Position numbers and translations under genes: made by a program. From Chionis minor (Eukaryota; Chordata; Aves; Charadriiformes; Chionididae), in NCBI GenBank assembly GCA_013398295.1, contig VZSF01006827.1, forward strand, positions 1 through 64,000: a DNA stretch of 64,000 nucleotides, given 5' to 3'. This document shows, one piece after another, positions 47,111 to 59,187 of this stretch (the stretch's first letter is position 1; the number at the start of each line of letters is the position of its first letter). Under the pieces are notes generated by a model, which was not told where the DNA came from, ran no database searches, and saw only the letters and a list, made by a program, of their open reading frames with translations.

Positions 47111-50033
47111 AGGGAGACGCAGGCTGTGCTGCTTTTTCCCATTCACACTCCTGTGAGGCAGGCTGCAAGCGTGAAGTTACTTTCCAAAAAAATCCAAGAT
47201 GAAACCGAAGGACACAGTATTTTTCCTCACAGAAGTGTGTGTCCTATGTATAAGCAGGGCATTAGAGCACTCTTCTGAGAATAGCAAAGAAGGCTGTAAC
47301 GCACATTATCCGATCACGGATGCATTAAGCTGTCCTACAGAAATATAGATGTTTTCCTTTCAGATCAGAGAGAGAACAGACATAATCAGTGGAGAATGAG
47401 ACAGCAGCTTTAGCATCCTTTCCCACTTCTTTCTTTTCCCTGCTTTTCTTCTCAGGGACACATCCTGCAGGGTACCGTGCACCCCAGGCACCCTACTCGG
47501 CTGCGGCTCCATTTTCTGCTCTTGGAAGTTGAGGAGGGAGCTCGGCTCCTCGTGGGGTTGGGCCATCACCCAGGGACCCCTCTTCTTCCTTCGCCATGGC
47601 TAGGAGTACTTCAGACAAATGCATTTCATTGTTTTGGCTTTTTTCATGAAAATATGCTGGTATAAAGGGGGGTTTTTTTGTTGGGGTTTTTTTTTTTTTT
47701 GGTTAAGAGCAGAATCTCTCAGTGGGCTCACAGGAAGAGAAAATGGGTCTGATACTGGCTCTGCCCAGCATGTGGGTTAACAGTAGTTCCATAGCCAGAG
47801 CACTCACATGAATGGGGCACACACCATCAAGCCCCTATATTTTTCAGACAGAGAAGAAACTGGACCCCATCTTCCAGAAGCCACGAGACTAGAAAGGTTT
47901 GTTTGTTTTTTTTTTCTTTTAATTTAAAAAACCAAACACACTGGGGGACAAAAAATCTGGTAGCTGCTCAAACTGAACTATTTCCCCGATTCTTGCACAA
48001 ATTTTTGTGGAGGAAAAAAAATTTCTGTGTAGTAAAAATGTCATTGAAGTGTCTGCTTGAAAAATTCTTTGACTAACCAAAATGTCTCCCAGGCCAAGAG
48101 AAAGGACAAAAATTGTGTAGCAAAGTTGCAGACTGTTCTTTTTTTCCATGGCTTCTTGAATCAAAGGATTCAGTCAAGATGCTGTCAATAATGTATCTCT
48201 GTATTTTCTTTCCTGTGCTTTAGCGAGGAGGGGATTGCAATATCAAAGGTGTGTGCAAGAGGTGTTTGGAGGCAACATACTTACTGTAAAACCACCATGA
48301 ATTTTACTGTTATTTGTACTGCCAGCTTCATATAGATTTGAATTATAAAGATAAACCATACGGGCAGAAAGCAACAAAATTAAAGTGTCCCAGGTACTGC
48401 AGATAGTGCTGCAAAGGACCAGGGGAGGGGATTGTAGCTTTCCTCCTGTCTACCTAATCACAGTGTAAACCAGACTAGGTCTTGCAGAGTGAGATGGGAT
48501 TCCATACCCATGCCCAGCCACTGCCGCTTCCTCTACTATCACACTCCCCTGCCCTGCAGAGACCACCCACTCCCCTCTCCTTCACCCCGCAGACCCAAAT
48601 CACCTGAAAAGATTTCCTCCATCCTAGCCCACCCCTCTCAATGAGGACACCCAGCTGCTACTCTTGGGGCTGGCCAGGAGCCTCAGCTGGTACAGGGCAG
48701 AACATCACCATTCCAGTTTGCTGGTTTACGTCTCCTGGGACCCTGCCCTGATTCTCCTGAAGGCTTTTTGGGGTGAATCTCTGAACTCAGTCAGTTCTTT
48801 CAAGGCAATTTCTGAGAGAAGCAACAAGAAAACTGAATTTGTGATACCCTTATGAAGACGACCTGTGCTGTTTTCTGTAGCATTGCAGTTTAAAGCCAAA
48901 TTTTGCACAATGAACTGAGAATGGGTGTGCTGAAAGCAAGGAAAAAAAGTGCCATTTGCTACAATTACATACCTATGTTTACGTGTGCTTGTCTCTATGT
49001 ATCCATATATATATGAGTGCGTGTGCATGCCTGTGCTGTATTTTTCTTGTGCTTGACCTTGTGGGGGAGTTCTGTGGGGCTGTTTTTTTTCTACCTTTTC
49101 TCTCATGCACTTAACAGCAGTAAATTCTTGGAGTAACCTGAGATCAAACTGCTGCATATTGAGGAAAAGCAGAATACAAGTCAGACTCCTTGCACTGCTT
49201 GTGCATCTGGTTCCCAGTCCTCCCAGTGCAAAGAAACTCCTCCAGTGTGGGTTTCACTCAGGACGGGTGAGCACCAGGGCTGCTGGGCTTTGCAAATTGT
49301 GGGGAGCATTTGCTCCAGACACACGATGAAATTCGCCAAAATCAAAGCTTAGAGTTTCATTCTTCAACTGAGATCCCTTAATCTTGTGCTCTCCATGGGG
49401 CAACTATTTTTTGGGATTACAACTAGATCCCAGAGGATGGAAGAAGTAAAATTATTATGGTAAAATAAAGGACTCAAAGACAGAAAGACAGAGAGAGGGA
49501 GAGAAAAAAGGGCACTGTGACACGCTGTCATTTAAAGGGCCAAATGTCTCCATTTCCCCTTTCTCACGTGAGAAGAAGACAGGAACCCAATCCTGCATAA
49601 CTCCTTTCTTTAATAAAAAATATGTTTTATCCCAGTGGAAGGATGTGTTTCTTCCTGTCAATAAGTGTCAGCAGCTAATCTGAACCTTTCAATAAAACAA
49701 TGCCATTAAATAATTTAACCTGGGAAGAAACACTGATGGCTGTGAAATAATTTATGGATTTCAGATGCGTCAAACTTTAAAGCACTGAAGGGAATAAATG
49801 TGAGAAATGGACAAGTGTGAGATTCCCCAGCAGAAAGAAAAGGAGTTTGTGATATTCGCCCACTAAAAAGAAAAATCACTGAGGATGAATAGCTATCTTG
49901 AACACAGATCAAGCAAGAACTAATACCATATATCACATAAAAATGCATCCTTTATAAAAGTAACATGTATAAGGACACAAGATATATTTTCTATAGAAAC
50001 CCCTAAGATGGCTAAAAAATGCATTAAGAATAG
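47111..50033. other. No gene recognised
   Basis: Contains T-rich runs at 47687-47700 and about 47908-47920, and a strong splice-acceptor-like pyrimidine tract ending in CAG at about 47456, with a 60-codon frame after it that I do not recognise (see findings). Otherwise unassigned. Confidence 0.4.
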
Positions 50034-50102
50034 GTTAAATAGTGGAGCCTGTTATTTGCCTTTAAGAATGATAAGTTAAATAGTGGAGCCTGTTACTTGC
50101 CT
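50034..50102 (+). repeat. Two-copy tandem duplication, about 41-bp period
   Basis: GTTAAATAGTGGAGCCTGTT followed by ATTTGCCT at 50034-50061 recurs as GTTAAATAGTGGAGCCTGTT plus ACTTGCCT at 50075-50102: 27 of 28 bases match. The few bases before each copy (TTAAGAAT) also match, with a 3-base length difference. A recent local slippage or duplication. Confidence 0.92.
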
Positions 50103-50477
50103 GATGCCTGCATACAATTGCTAGTCTTGTTACTAGACGTTAAATAAACATGTCAAATGGAAAGCAGAGAGACTTCACCAGAACAGCGAGTTTCAATATC
50201 GAGTTAAAGGTGACATTGCAAGAGAAAGTGACAGATGATAAAAAAACAACTATCAAGTATATTTAAAAAAAAAAGAAAAGGGGGAGGAATCTATGTAAAA
50301 AGAGCTGAGTATTGTATAGTCTGTTAACCTTATTAAGTAAACATGCTATTTAGACACCTTTGGAAATATGGGAATTGAAGGAAAACACCAGACTGAACCT
50401 ACGTAAGCATGTGGATCTGATACTCCAGGGCATTTCCTTTTTCTTCTCTCTCTTTTCTTTTGTTTTTCCCCTTTGCT

Positions 50478-50507
50478 ATTTATTTTATTTTATTTTCATT
50501 TTCATTT
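50478..50507. repeat. (TTTTA/TTTTC)n simple repeat
   Basis: ATTTATTTTATTTTATTTTC followed by ATTTTCATTT. Simple sequence. Confidence 0.85.
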
Positions 50508-50734
50508 GGCAACTTCTGCATTCAGAGCCCAGAGCGTGGAATTTCATACCTATTTAACACCTGGTTAAGCAACACTTAACCATTGGCACCAGCTGACTGT
50601 ATCCCTATTAAGCAGAATTACTCTCATCATAGACATTGGAAATGGAAAAGACCTACCCGGTCATGTAGACCGTTATACCACAACCAATGCAGGATTGTTC
50701 CATTTAGTAAGAAAAGAAGATGGATGGGCTTGTC

Positions 50735-50960
50735 AGGGGATGATGACTCAGAAGAGCTTGGTTCTCTTCCCAGCTCGATGTTAGACTTCCTGAGCGACCT
50801 CCAGAAAGCCACTTAACCTTGTTGTGCCTCGATTCCCCATCTCAGCAACAGTTTCCTTTCTTCCACCTCTTGTCCGTTTACCTTATAAGTTCTTTGAGGT
50901 AGCGTTTATTTGTAGGTAAGTGTGTTTACAGTCAGAAAGGCTCCCTGATTTCAGATGGAG
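50735..50960 (-). repeat. MIR-related amniote SINE, inverted relative to the 23.0 kb copy
   Basis: 'TTGGTTCTCTTCCCAGCTC', 'GACCTCCAGAAAGCCACTTAACCTTGTTGTGCCTCGATTCCCCATCT' are the sense core of a MIR-like element. They are followed by 'TTATAAGTTCTTTGAGGTAGCGTTTATTTGTAGG...TGTGTTTACAG', which matches the amniote tail (TAAGCTCTTTGGGGCAGGGAC..TGTGTTTGTACAG). That tail is the reverse of the 3' block at 22985-23300, hence the strand given. The core itself reads in the plus direction. Confidence 0.65.
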
Positions 50961-53759
50961 ATGCAAAATACAGCCTGAGAATCTATAATAATCTGTGCCC
51001 CTTTAAGGTTTTACATCTGGGCAATAATACAGGTTTTATTCTTTTCCTGCACAAAGGGAGTAACAAGAAAGCAGGGAGATGGAGACAGATCGAAGATGAC
51101 CTTTAATTTGAATTATGATCTATTTCTCTCTTAAAACCGATTTAACAATAGAAATTATGAGCTTTAAATCCTAACCTATTTCTCTACACATGAGCCCTTT
51201 TGTCTTAAGGTCCCCTGCTTAAATGCTGAAGCTACATTGTTTTGGGCCAGCACAAGGTACAATCTAGGATTGGGAAATGCATCCGTCACAGAGGAATATA
51301 AACTGTCAGGTAAGGAAATCTCCGCAGAATTTAGGCAGTAAGAAGACTTACTACAGTCCCTGAGTTTATGTTAAATAATTCATATGCTAACACTTTCCAC
51401 TGGTAGCAGTCACAGGGAAATCCCAAGCTGAATTTAACAAACAAAACAAAACTTTCCACTCATCCCTTCTTCCTCCAAATGGCCCATAGCCAGACCCACT
51501 TGCCTGCCTGCCTTCACCGGCACAGCCAGATGGGCTGGTAATGGTCTCTGCCCCAACCAGTGTTACCTTCTGCTGATGCCATGGAAGAGCCCATGCTGGT
51601 ATGAAAGTTTGATGCCTTCAAGTCACTCTGTCCCAGGGTGATGTAAAGTTAATGGAAATACTTGGCCAACAGAAATACTTGCTCCACTAAAATGACCTGC
51701 TATTTCACACAGATATACAAAGCTGTATCACTTCTGCTCTAGTCTCTGTGGTAGGTGGCTGCAGGGTCATGAGTTGGGATGCTGTCAGCTGGGATCCAGT
51801 AGCATCTATGTCTGAAGATTGTCTTTAAATCACTGTTGTGGGCTGCGCTACCACGTAATATCACGTCAGAGAGGCAACCAGATCCTTTTTCTTGATGCGT
51901 GAGTGAGCTTAGACTTCTGAGAAAATGCGCAAAGGTACTGCTGACTTTGTCTTTTACAAGGAGAAGATTTTTATATTTATTTTATACAGAGGTGCACAGC
52001 CACTCTAGGAACTGATACCCTTTTTGGGTTTTCTCTTACATGGTAGGATTGTTCTGCGTGCTGCCTGACCATTTTATGTCTAGACTACTCTGTAGGTGGA
52101 AAGAAAGAAGTTATTTTAAGAATAAAGCTCGGTCCTTTGGTGATTTTTCCTCTTCTGTACAGTTAATCAACCAAGTCTGACCCATCGGTTATTGTTTGAT
52201 AGAGGGGAAGAGGCTAATGGTAGAGGAAGAGGCAACTTTGTAAAATGTTAATTAAGTTTTAAAGGATATTGTTGTTAATACTGCAAGGGCATAAAGGATT
52301 AGTACTCTGCATCTTGGAAATGTTAAAATACAGATGAAAATTTATGGGAATATGTACGTGTATATAAATAATGATAAATCTAATAGCTACTCATTAACTT
52401 CTATAACTTTATACCAAGCTCAGAAAGAGATCATAAATTAATATGGGATCTTCTAGTAAAGGATAGGATTAACCTACCAAATTCTTTACCTGCTGACTTA
52501 ATCCGTCAAGATGAGGACACGAGAAACAAAGTGGTACCCTTCACAACACCGTGTCCTTTATTGACGTATTTTTTTACTTTCCCTCTTCTTTTGACTGAGC
52601 TACAGAGCCTTACAGCCTTTTTCCCCATCCGACATAAAATGATATCAGACCCACTGCATGCAATGATATATACTCCTGCCTTCAGTCAAGAGAAAGTACA
52701 TCACTATTTTATTGGATGCAGGTCTCAAGAGCTCACGAACTCAACAAACACCCCTATAAATTACTGGAAAGCCACACCAAAGTGTAACAATAAACCAGAA
52801 ATGGCCTAAGTGGCTTTGCTCAGCCAGACCTTCAAATACCACTCCATAAGAGATTCCCATGTTGCTTCCTTACTCATTGCAGCTATTACTACCCACTGTA
52901 CAACCAGATGTATTAGGTCACATGCAACAAACCCCTCATGCCTTCCCTGTCAAGAAACAGCTTAAAAATAGTTACTCAAAAAATAATAGTATCTAACAAA
53001 CAAACTTTCTGTAATGTACCTTTTCTTTAATTGCAGCTCTTTATAGTACACTGAGGAAATATGCTAAATGACTTGCTTTGCAAACTGACTTCCCATCCAG
53101 GAGGTAGGTGATGTGGTGGTGGAGATGAGGTTCAGAGCCCATGAGGTAAAGTTTACCTTGCTAATGACTTCATTCCAAAGGTGAACATGCAGTTCATTAC
53201 TAATGGCCATCCCCTTCTGGATTTCTTTGGTAAGATTATCAGCACAGACGTTAATTTAATGCTGATCATGCTGTTCAAAGCATTTCTAATGTGAGCACAT
53301 GTCCGATATCCAGTACAAATTCAACTGAGTGCATTAACTCATGTCACATCTTCGACCAAGCAGCCATTATCTGGTGTTGATTTCCAGTCACTCCAGACAT
53401 GAGGAAGATTTAAATCAACTATCTCAACTGGAAAACTTTTCATCGACGAGTATGCTAGTGACCAGATTGCCAAAACTGCACTTTTGGGGCTTTCCAGTGT
53501 GCTCACTTCACCCACTGAATTGAAAGTAAGAGCCTTCTCCACCTCCTCCCCGATGTGGTTTCAAACAGCAAGGAAGTTAATGCTGAATTGTCTGGAAACC
53601 ATCCCTTTTAATTGACTTCTCACACCTGGCTTCTTCTGGAAGCTCTGATATTTGTTGCTTAGAAAGATTCAGTTTCTAAAGTTAATTGTGGCTGATGTTT
53701 GTATCTGCAGGGTCTCTGGGAAGGAGTTTATAGCTTGTTTGGTTCGGACTTCTACGTCT
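50961..53759. other. No gene recognised
   Basis: AT-rich, no named repeat. The open frame of 92 codons at 52531-52809 has no motif. Confidence 0.45.
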
Positions 53760-54090
53760 TCCCATATTAGATTATTCCACAGTCTTTCCACTGAGAAGTT
53801 ATTTTGATGTTTATCCTCTTTCTCTTAATTTCAACCCATTATCTTAGTTATTTCCCCCCTGGGTAATTTTGTTCCTCCCTGGGTGTTTGCACTGTTCAGG
53901 CATTTGCAACTGGCTCTCTCCCCCCTCAGATGTTGCTCAGCCCTGCTGTGCATATTGACGGTTGTTCTTGTAAAACTTTCCTTGTAAATCAACCCCTCCA
54001 GCTCTCTAATCATTTTTGTTGCACTTCTCTGAACTCCCTCCAGTTTGTCTTCATCTCACTGGTAATAACTTTGCCTATGTGTCATTTGGC
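53760..54090 (-). mobile_element. L3-like LINE relic (CR1 clade)
   Basis: The plus-strand text shows antisense landmarks in order: 'CCACAGTCTTTCCACTGAGAAGTTATTTTGATGTT', 'CTTAATTTCAACCCATTATCTTAGTTATTTCC', then 'AACCCCTCCAGCTCTCTAATCATTTTTGTTGCACTTCTCTGAACTCCCTCCAGTTTGTC', the familiar ancient LINE block (CTAATCAT.TTTGTTGCCCTCCTCTGAAC..CTCCAGTTTGTC). All frames are broken. It is old, like the copy near 24.1 kb. Confidence 0.78.
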
Positions 54091-55015
54091 ATTTTCTCCT
54101 TATCACATTCCAGCAGAGCATCAAACCTTTTGCCCTGTTGCTGCGTGCTGTTGTCAGGTAGACTGGACTTGAGTGATTGACGTAATCCCTTAATTTGCCA
54201 GAGGGGCAGTTTTAGATTTTTGTAAACCAGTAAATTGGTGATTTGAGTCAAATATGATGCTGAGGAGGGGGGTTATTCACTCATCTTGTCTAAACAAAAC
54301 TGGAGCTGATTTTGTGGATTTAAATCCAGGGAGCTCCTGGGTATTTTTCCCCGCCGTTTCTGATGTTGGAATAAAACATCAGTGCTAATTTGATGGCTTT
54401 CCAAGCAGAATTCGAAATTCAGAGGAACAAATCCTCCTTGTCACACAGTCTGGGCAGCTTCATGTCTGTCACTGGTGGCAGAAGGAGTGAGTGCCAGAGT
54501 TTCAGGTGAGAAGAAACAACACCTGCACAATCCCAGTTCTTGGATCCTGCCCCCAGCTGCTCCCCCAAGGCACAGCCCAAGAGGGAATGGTCCTTCCTGG
54601 CAGACACGCCTTTGCTCTTTTTCTGCCTTAGACTAACAGGTCTCTGTTGGCTTCCGCCTCCTGGTCTCGTCCAAGTTTTACATTCTGCCATATTTATGCT
54701 CTGACTTGTTTTTAAGGCTGCCTTGTTTTATTCATGGAAAACAACCCCACTTCTAAGCAGATCCTGTCCCAGGGGGTCAGGGAGCCGGAGGGGTTTACTG
54801 CCTACCCCACAAACCTCCTGTTGTATCATTGAGCATGTTTTAATGTGCAGCAGAGTTGATTCAGTTTCACTGTCATTTCTGAGCAACATGCCTCTCTGAA
54901 GATCTCCTATAGCTTGAATATCCCTTCCACATTGAGAGCTTGCCGGCTCCCTACTAAGGTTTTAAAAAGACTGAATTCTCTGAGCAAAAGGTCCCTATGA
55001 CAAAAGATTGCCTAC
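54091..55015. other. No gene recognised
   Basis: Unassigned. A 90-codon minus-strand frame (54419-54691) has no motif and no splice context I trust. Confidence 0.4.
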
Positions 55016-55186
55016 CTTTCCCATGATTACATTCCCAAAGGTGAATGCCAATGTGTCAACAGAAGGAAATATTTCTCCTGCTTTCTTCAATAATTTATTG
55101 GTGTTCACAGCTTTCCCCTTCATGATGACTGCTCCTGCAGCTCTAAGAATATCAGCTCCGCTGAGAGACTGAAATTTACTTGTCAC
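55016..55186 (-). other. Weak candidate coding exon, unidentified
   Basis: On the minus strand a protein-like frame runs from about 55198 to 55016, with the core GADILRAAGAVIMKGKAVN and the end FTFGNVIMGK. It stops at a good splice-donor context, AAG|GTAGGC (GT at 55015-55014). A TTTCAG acceptor-like site ends at 55169, which would give a 153-bp exon (51 codons, an exact multiple of three). The pyrimidine tract before that acceptor is poor. I recognise no family. The residue mix is less biased than in the chance frames around it, but a chance frame of this length is common. Could instead be noncoding. Confidence 0.22.
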
Positions 55187-55347
55187 AGCTCTCCCAGGCA
55201 GTTATGAACAGCGTGGTGCAGGCAGGCTCCTGATTAACAAAATTAGAGAGAGAACAGGGAGCAAGTATACAGCCACCCTACCCTGGAAATCTTTAAAGGC
55301 CAACCTAAATTCAGATATGTGATTTTATACACAGACAGTTTTATCTT

Positions 55348-55393
55348 GGGGGGAGGGGAGGGGAGGGCAGGGAAGAGGAGAGGGGGGGGGGGG
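55348..55393 (+). other. G-rich tract with quadruplex-forming pattern
   Basis: G6-A-G4-A-G4-A-G3 at 55348-55367 with single-base loops, then more G runs and G12 at 55382-55393. The pattern meets the usual intramolecular G-quadruplex rule with short loops, the most stable class. Length of the final run may be uncertain. Confidence 0.8.
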
Positions 55394-58300
55394 ATGACAG
55401 AAAAAGCCTGGGCTAAACCCATTCTTAGATCTAACTGCCTCCCAGTGCTGAGATGTAGGAGGTACGGACACATCATCTCCATGAAGCCCTGTGTGGGATG
55501 TATTGCTCATTTCAGTGAGAGCAGCATCTGCTTCAACCCATTCATCTCCTGGCTTTTGAATGAAAAAATGCCCCAACAGTGCTGAGTTTGTCAGAGTTAG
55601 TGACTCCCAATGGGTTGCACTCAGTTTTGTGACCCAGATCCCAAATTAGCAATCATGGAGGAGAGAGCAAGCTATTTATTGAAATGCATAATTCATTACT
55701 GGGAGATGCTTGGATGCAATCTTGAAAATGGCGTTTTAAGTGCCCGCTTAGAGTAAATAACCAGGATTAACTCAAATTACCTTTTTCAATATCCCATCAC
55801 AGCATAGACCTTGAGCTTAGAAGCCTCATACTTATTCCAGCACTGTACCTGGGCTAACATGTCCTGCCTTTCGTGATAACAGCCCATTGCCGTTAGCTAA
55901 TTAGCTCACATCTGGCTAGACAGAAGCAAGAGCAGAAGAGCCCAGGTCAGCCTATGCCCATCTGCATTGACCAGCCCAAAGCTGCAATCCAGCCACTGCA
56001 GCACTAATGAAAAGGTCATAGCTAGTGCTTACTGCAAATGAATGTTCCCGTGGCACGTCAGAAATGAAATCGATGGGCTCTAAGTAAACATCACAGCAGG
56101 TCAATTATATTTATCAGTTTGGTTTGTGTATTTTTGTCTATACATGTTTACCCAAGAAAAAGAAGGTTTTTCATTTAAAAAAGCATTTAAAGAATTTTTT
56201 GGTTGAACTGAAAGAGTGTGTTTTGAGGGTAATTTTAGGGAGGAAAGAACATTGTTTGCTTGTTATGTTTTATACTTTTGTCTTTTTCTGTTTTATGAAG
56301 TCAAGGATAAAAGAGTTTCTTAAAGAAGTCTGTATTTAGTTTAAATGGATGTAACCTGGAATTGATTTAAACATATTTATATAGCTGTATACCAAGTTCT
56401 CAAAAAGTCAGTCACAAATAGTTTTGGAAAATCTTTTTCTCATAAACACAAACTGAAATAACATTTTTAAAATGTTTTCTTTCCTAAAAGTAAAGATTAC
56501 CCTGTTATCTTGAGCTGGCCATCCTTAAAACCCCTCTGTCTCTCCTGTGCTTCCACACCCCTCACCACCCGCTTCCATTCCAGGCTCTACCTGTCAAAAT
56601 GCCAAATATTTTAAATTAGCATTGCACGAAAAGCAGATGTCTTCTTCCACTGAACACATTGCAGGTCTGCAACAGTTCTTTTTCTGCTTTAAAATTGCAG
56701 TTAGCCTCTCTCCCACCTTGAAAAGGGAGACATAATTTGAAAATAAGGTACAAATAAATAGAAATGTTTCAGTTCATTTTAAAAATTAAACATTTTAAGA
56801 TGCTGCTATATAATAATAATGGCTGTCCTAGTGAAAAGTTACTTTGAAGGAACAAAAACATTCTTCCTGTTTTGAAAATTTGAAATGAGAATGTCTGTAT
56901 ATTATTGAAAAGCTGTATTTCATTTTTAAGCGCTTCATCAACATGTCATTATAGTGCCTGAAAGTTTTCTGATGAAAACCAGCATTTTGTTCTGACCAGC
57001 TCTACAGACCACATGTAAGACTAAAATAGCTTCCTTAAGGAGTTTTCTGAGCCTGGGTACTACAGGAGATGAGGTTCATGCAACGCATACCTCATCCTTA
57101 ATGGTATGATGAATGATGAATGGGGAGAGATTGCCTTTGCTTGTTGTAGACAACTACCTCAAATACTTTGCCATGGTCAGTCACCTGGTGGTATAGGGCA
57201 TTTCAGAAGTAACGAACCCTTGATGAGCAGCCAGATTGCCATTTTGTGTATCTTGGAGTGGCCAGGCACAGATACGAGCTGTCATAGCCCCTCCTGCAGA
57301 CCTACAAGGGGGAAGACTTGAAAACAAGATCCTGGCTGCTGTCATTCTGGAAGGGCTAAACTGCTTTAGAGAAGTGTGCATGCACCAGAAGAACTGACCG
57401 TACTGTGCTGGGAGGAGAAGTGGTCTTTCTGACCAGGAACAGATTTTCAGGGACATTTCTTGCCTGGGAAGCCACTTCCCAACCCAGACAGAGACCAGCA
57501 GCTCTTTCTCATCACTGCTTAGTCTCAGGACTTAAACCCTATGCTTTAGGACTTGAGCTAGCCTTTAATTAATGAAGTTGAGGAATAAAGTTCCCTGTAG
57601 GCCAGTTATTCCATATCTGGCTTCCGCAGGGTTTTTTGTGCTTGACTTTGAAGCAGCTACCAGGGGCCATGCCAGGGGAAACATCAGGCAGTGGCTCAGA
57701 CCCCTTTTCTGGTCAAATACAAAGCTCTGCATCCCACAGTCCCTACCTGAGTCTCCCTTAATGGAAGCCCAAACAACTCACATTACAATGTCCACATCAC
57801 ACATGTTACAGAGATAAGAAATCATTACTCGCTTTTCTTTTCTTCTGTTTTGGTTTGTTTGCCTGGTTTTTTCCTTCCCCCCTCCCCCTGCCCTTTTTCA
57901 TAAGAAAAGCCAGGCACATTAAATTGGACACAGACAAGTAAACCAGTTTGTAATGATATGTCAGACTTCCCGTACCAAGAGTAGGTAATTTGGCTCCATT
58001 CTGAATTTAGATTTTTAATTTTCATCTGTCACAGAAAGGATTTTTCAGCAGAGACTTTGGATGCACAATAGCTGTGGGCGTTTAATCTGCAGAGGTGCTC
58101 CTGCGGATACACACTGTAGCATCTACTGTCTTTGGTTTGCATCCAAAGAGGGAAGGCAGAGGTGAATTTGGAAGGGACCCAAAGAAAGAAAGAAAAGAAA
58201 GTGGTGTTGCTAATTTCACAGATTTCTGTAGCTGGTGTGTGTTTCTCACAGGCAGCAGGATGCCATTAATATCCCCATGGCCTGGGGAGGTCCCTTGGCA

Positions 58301-59151
58301 TTTAACCTCAGCTATCCTGCTCGTTCCATAAACACGGGATTTCAATTTCCAAAATGTCTGCATATCAATGAATTCTTCAAAGAGGTACAGGGTAAGGAAA
58401 TGTTTCAATATATATGTAACATCCACCTTCTTCATCTGTTTTATTATTTAGATACAGAGAAGCATCTTATACTATTTGAGCCCCCTATTTCCCTGGTTTT
58501 AAAATGAGAAACAACTTTTCTTCTCCCATGCTCCCAACTTGGAAACTTGCAAGTAAAGACCTACCCCCTGAAAGCAAAGCAAACATTTCCATGAAGAGAC
58601 TCGAGACAAGAAAGAAATTGTCTAAGCCTCACTTGCAGGCTGTTTCATGCATGGTGCAAGGCAAGTTTAGGGGACAGAAGCTCACAGAGCCACCCCTGAA
58701 AATCCAGGGCTCCCTTAAGCTTTACATTGAGTCTTCCCAGAAGTCTTTTGGTGTATGGAGAGCAGCCTGACAAAGGGAAAACCTATTTTTGTGGATGAAA
58801 GACTGAAGTCCTACCAGGTCTAGTGAAGATGGCATTATCCAACTCACATATCGCCTTGGCTCCTGGCTGGCCTTTACACTAGATATTATTCCTCTTGCAG
58901 CAGAGTCAGCAGAGGAGGTTGCAGCTGACAGCCTGGCATTGTAATACAAACCACCCTTGTGAAAGATCAAGCTGGGATGCTGGGATGTGAACTAGAGAGG
59001 ATGAAGTGAGGGTGCATGTCCCCTCGTGGCTCTGAGGAGCACAAAGAGGCAATCTGTAGCTCAGACGAGGGTGGAAGGGCTTAAATCACAGCACAGCGTT
59101 TGTCAAGAAAGCCTCTGTCAAAGCTGTAAGCAGCAAGCAGATTAAGCCCAA
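55394..59151. other. No gene recognised
   Basis: AT-rich, especially 56.1-57.0 kb. Open frames up to 117 codons (58082-58435, minus) show no domain. No named repeat seen. 55660-56100 is non-repetitive and could hold conserved noncoding DNA. Confidence 0.4.
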
Positions 59152-59187
59152 GGCTGTGTCGGAAAGCTGTGTCGGAAAGCTGTGTCA
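59152..59187 (+). repeat. 13-bp tandem repeat, 2.8 units
   Basis: GGCTGTGTCGGAA, then AGCTGTGTCGGAA, then AGCTGTGTCA. One mismatch between the first two units. A small minisatellite-type expansion. Confidence 0.93.
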
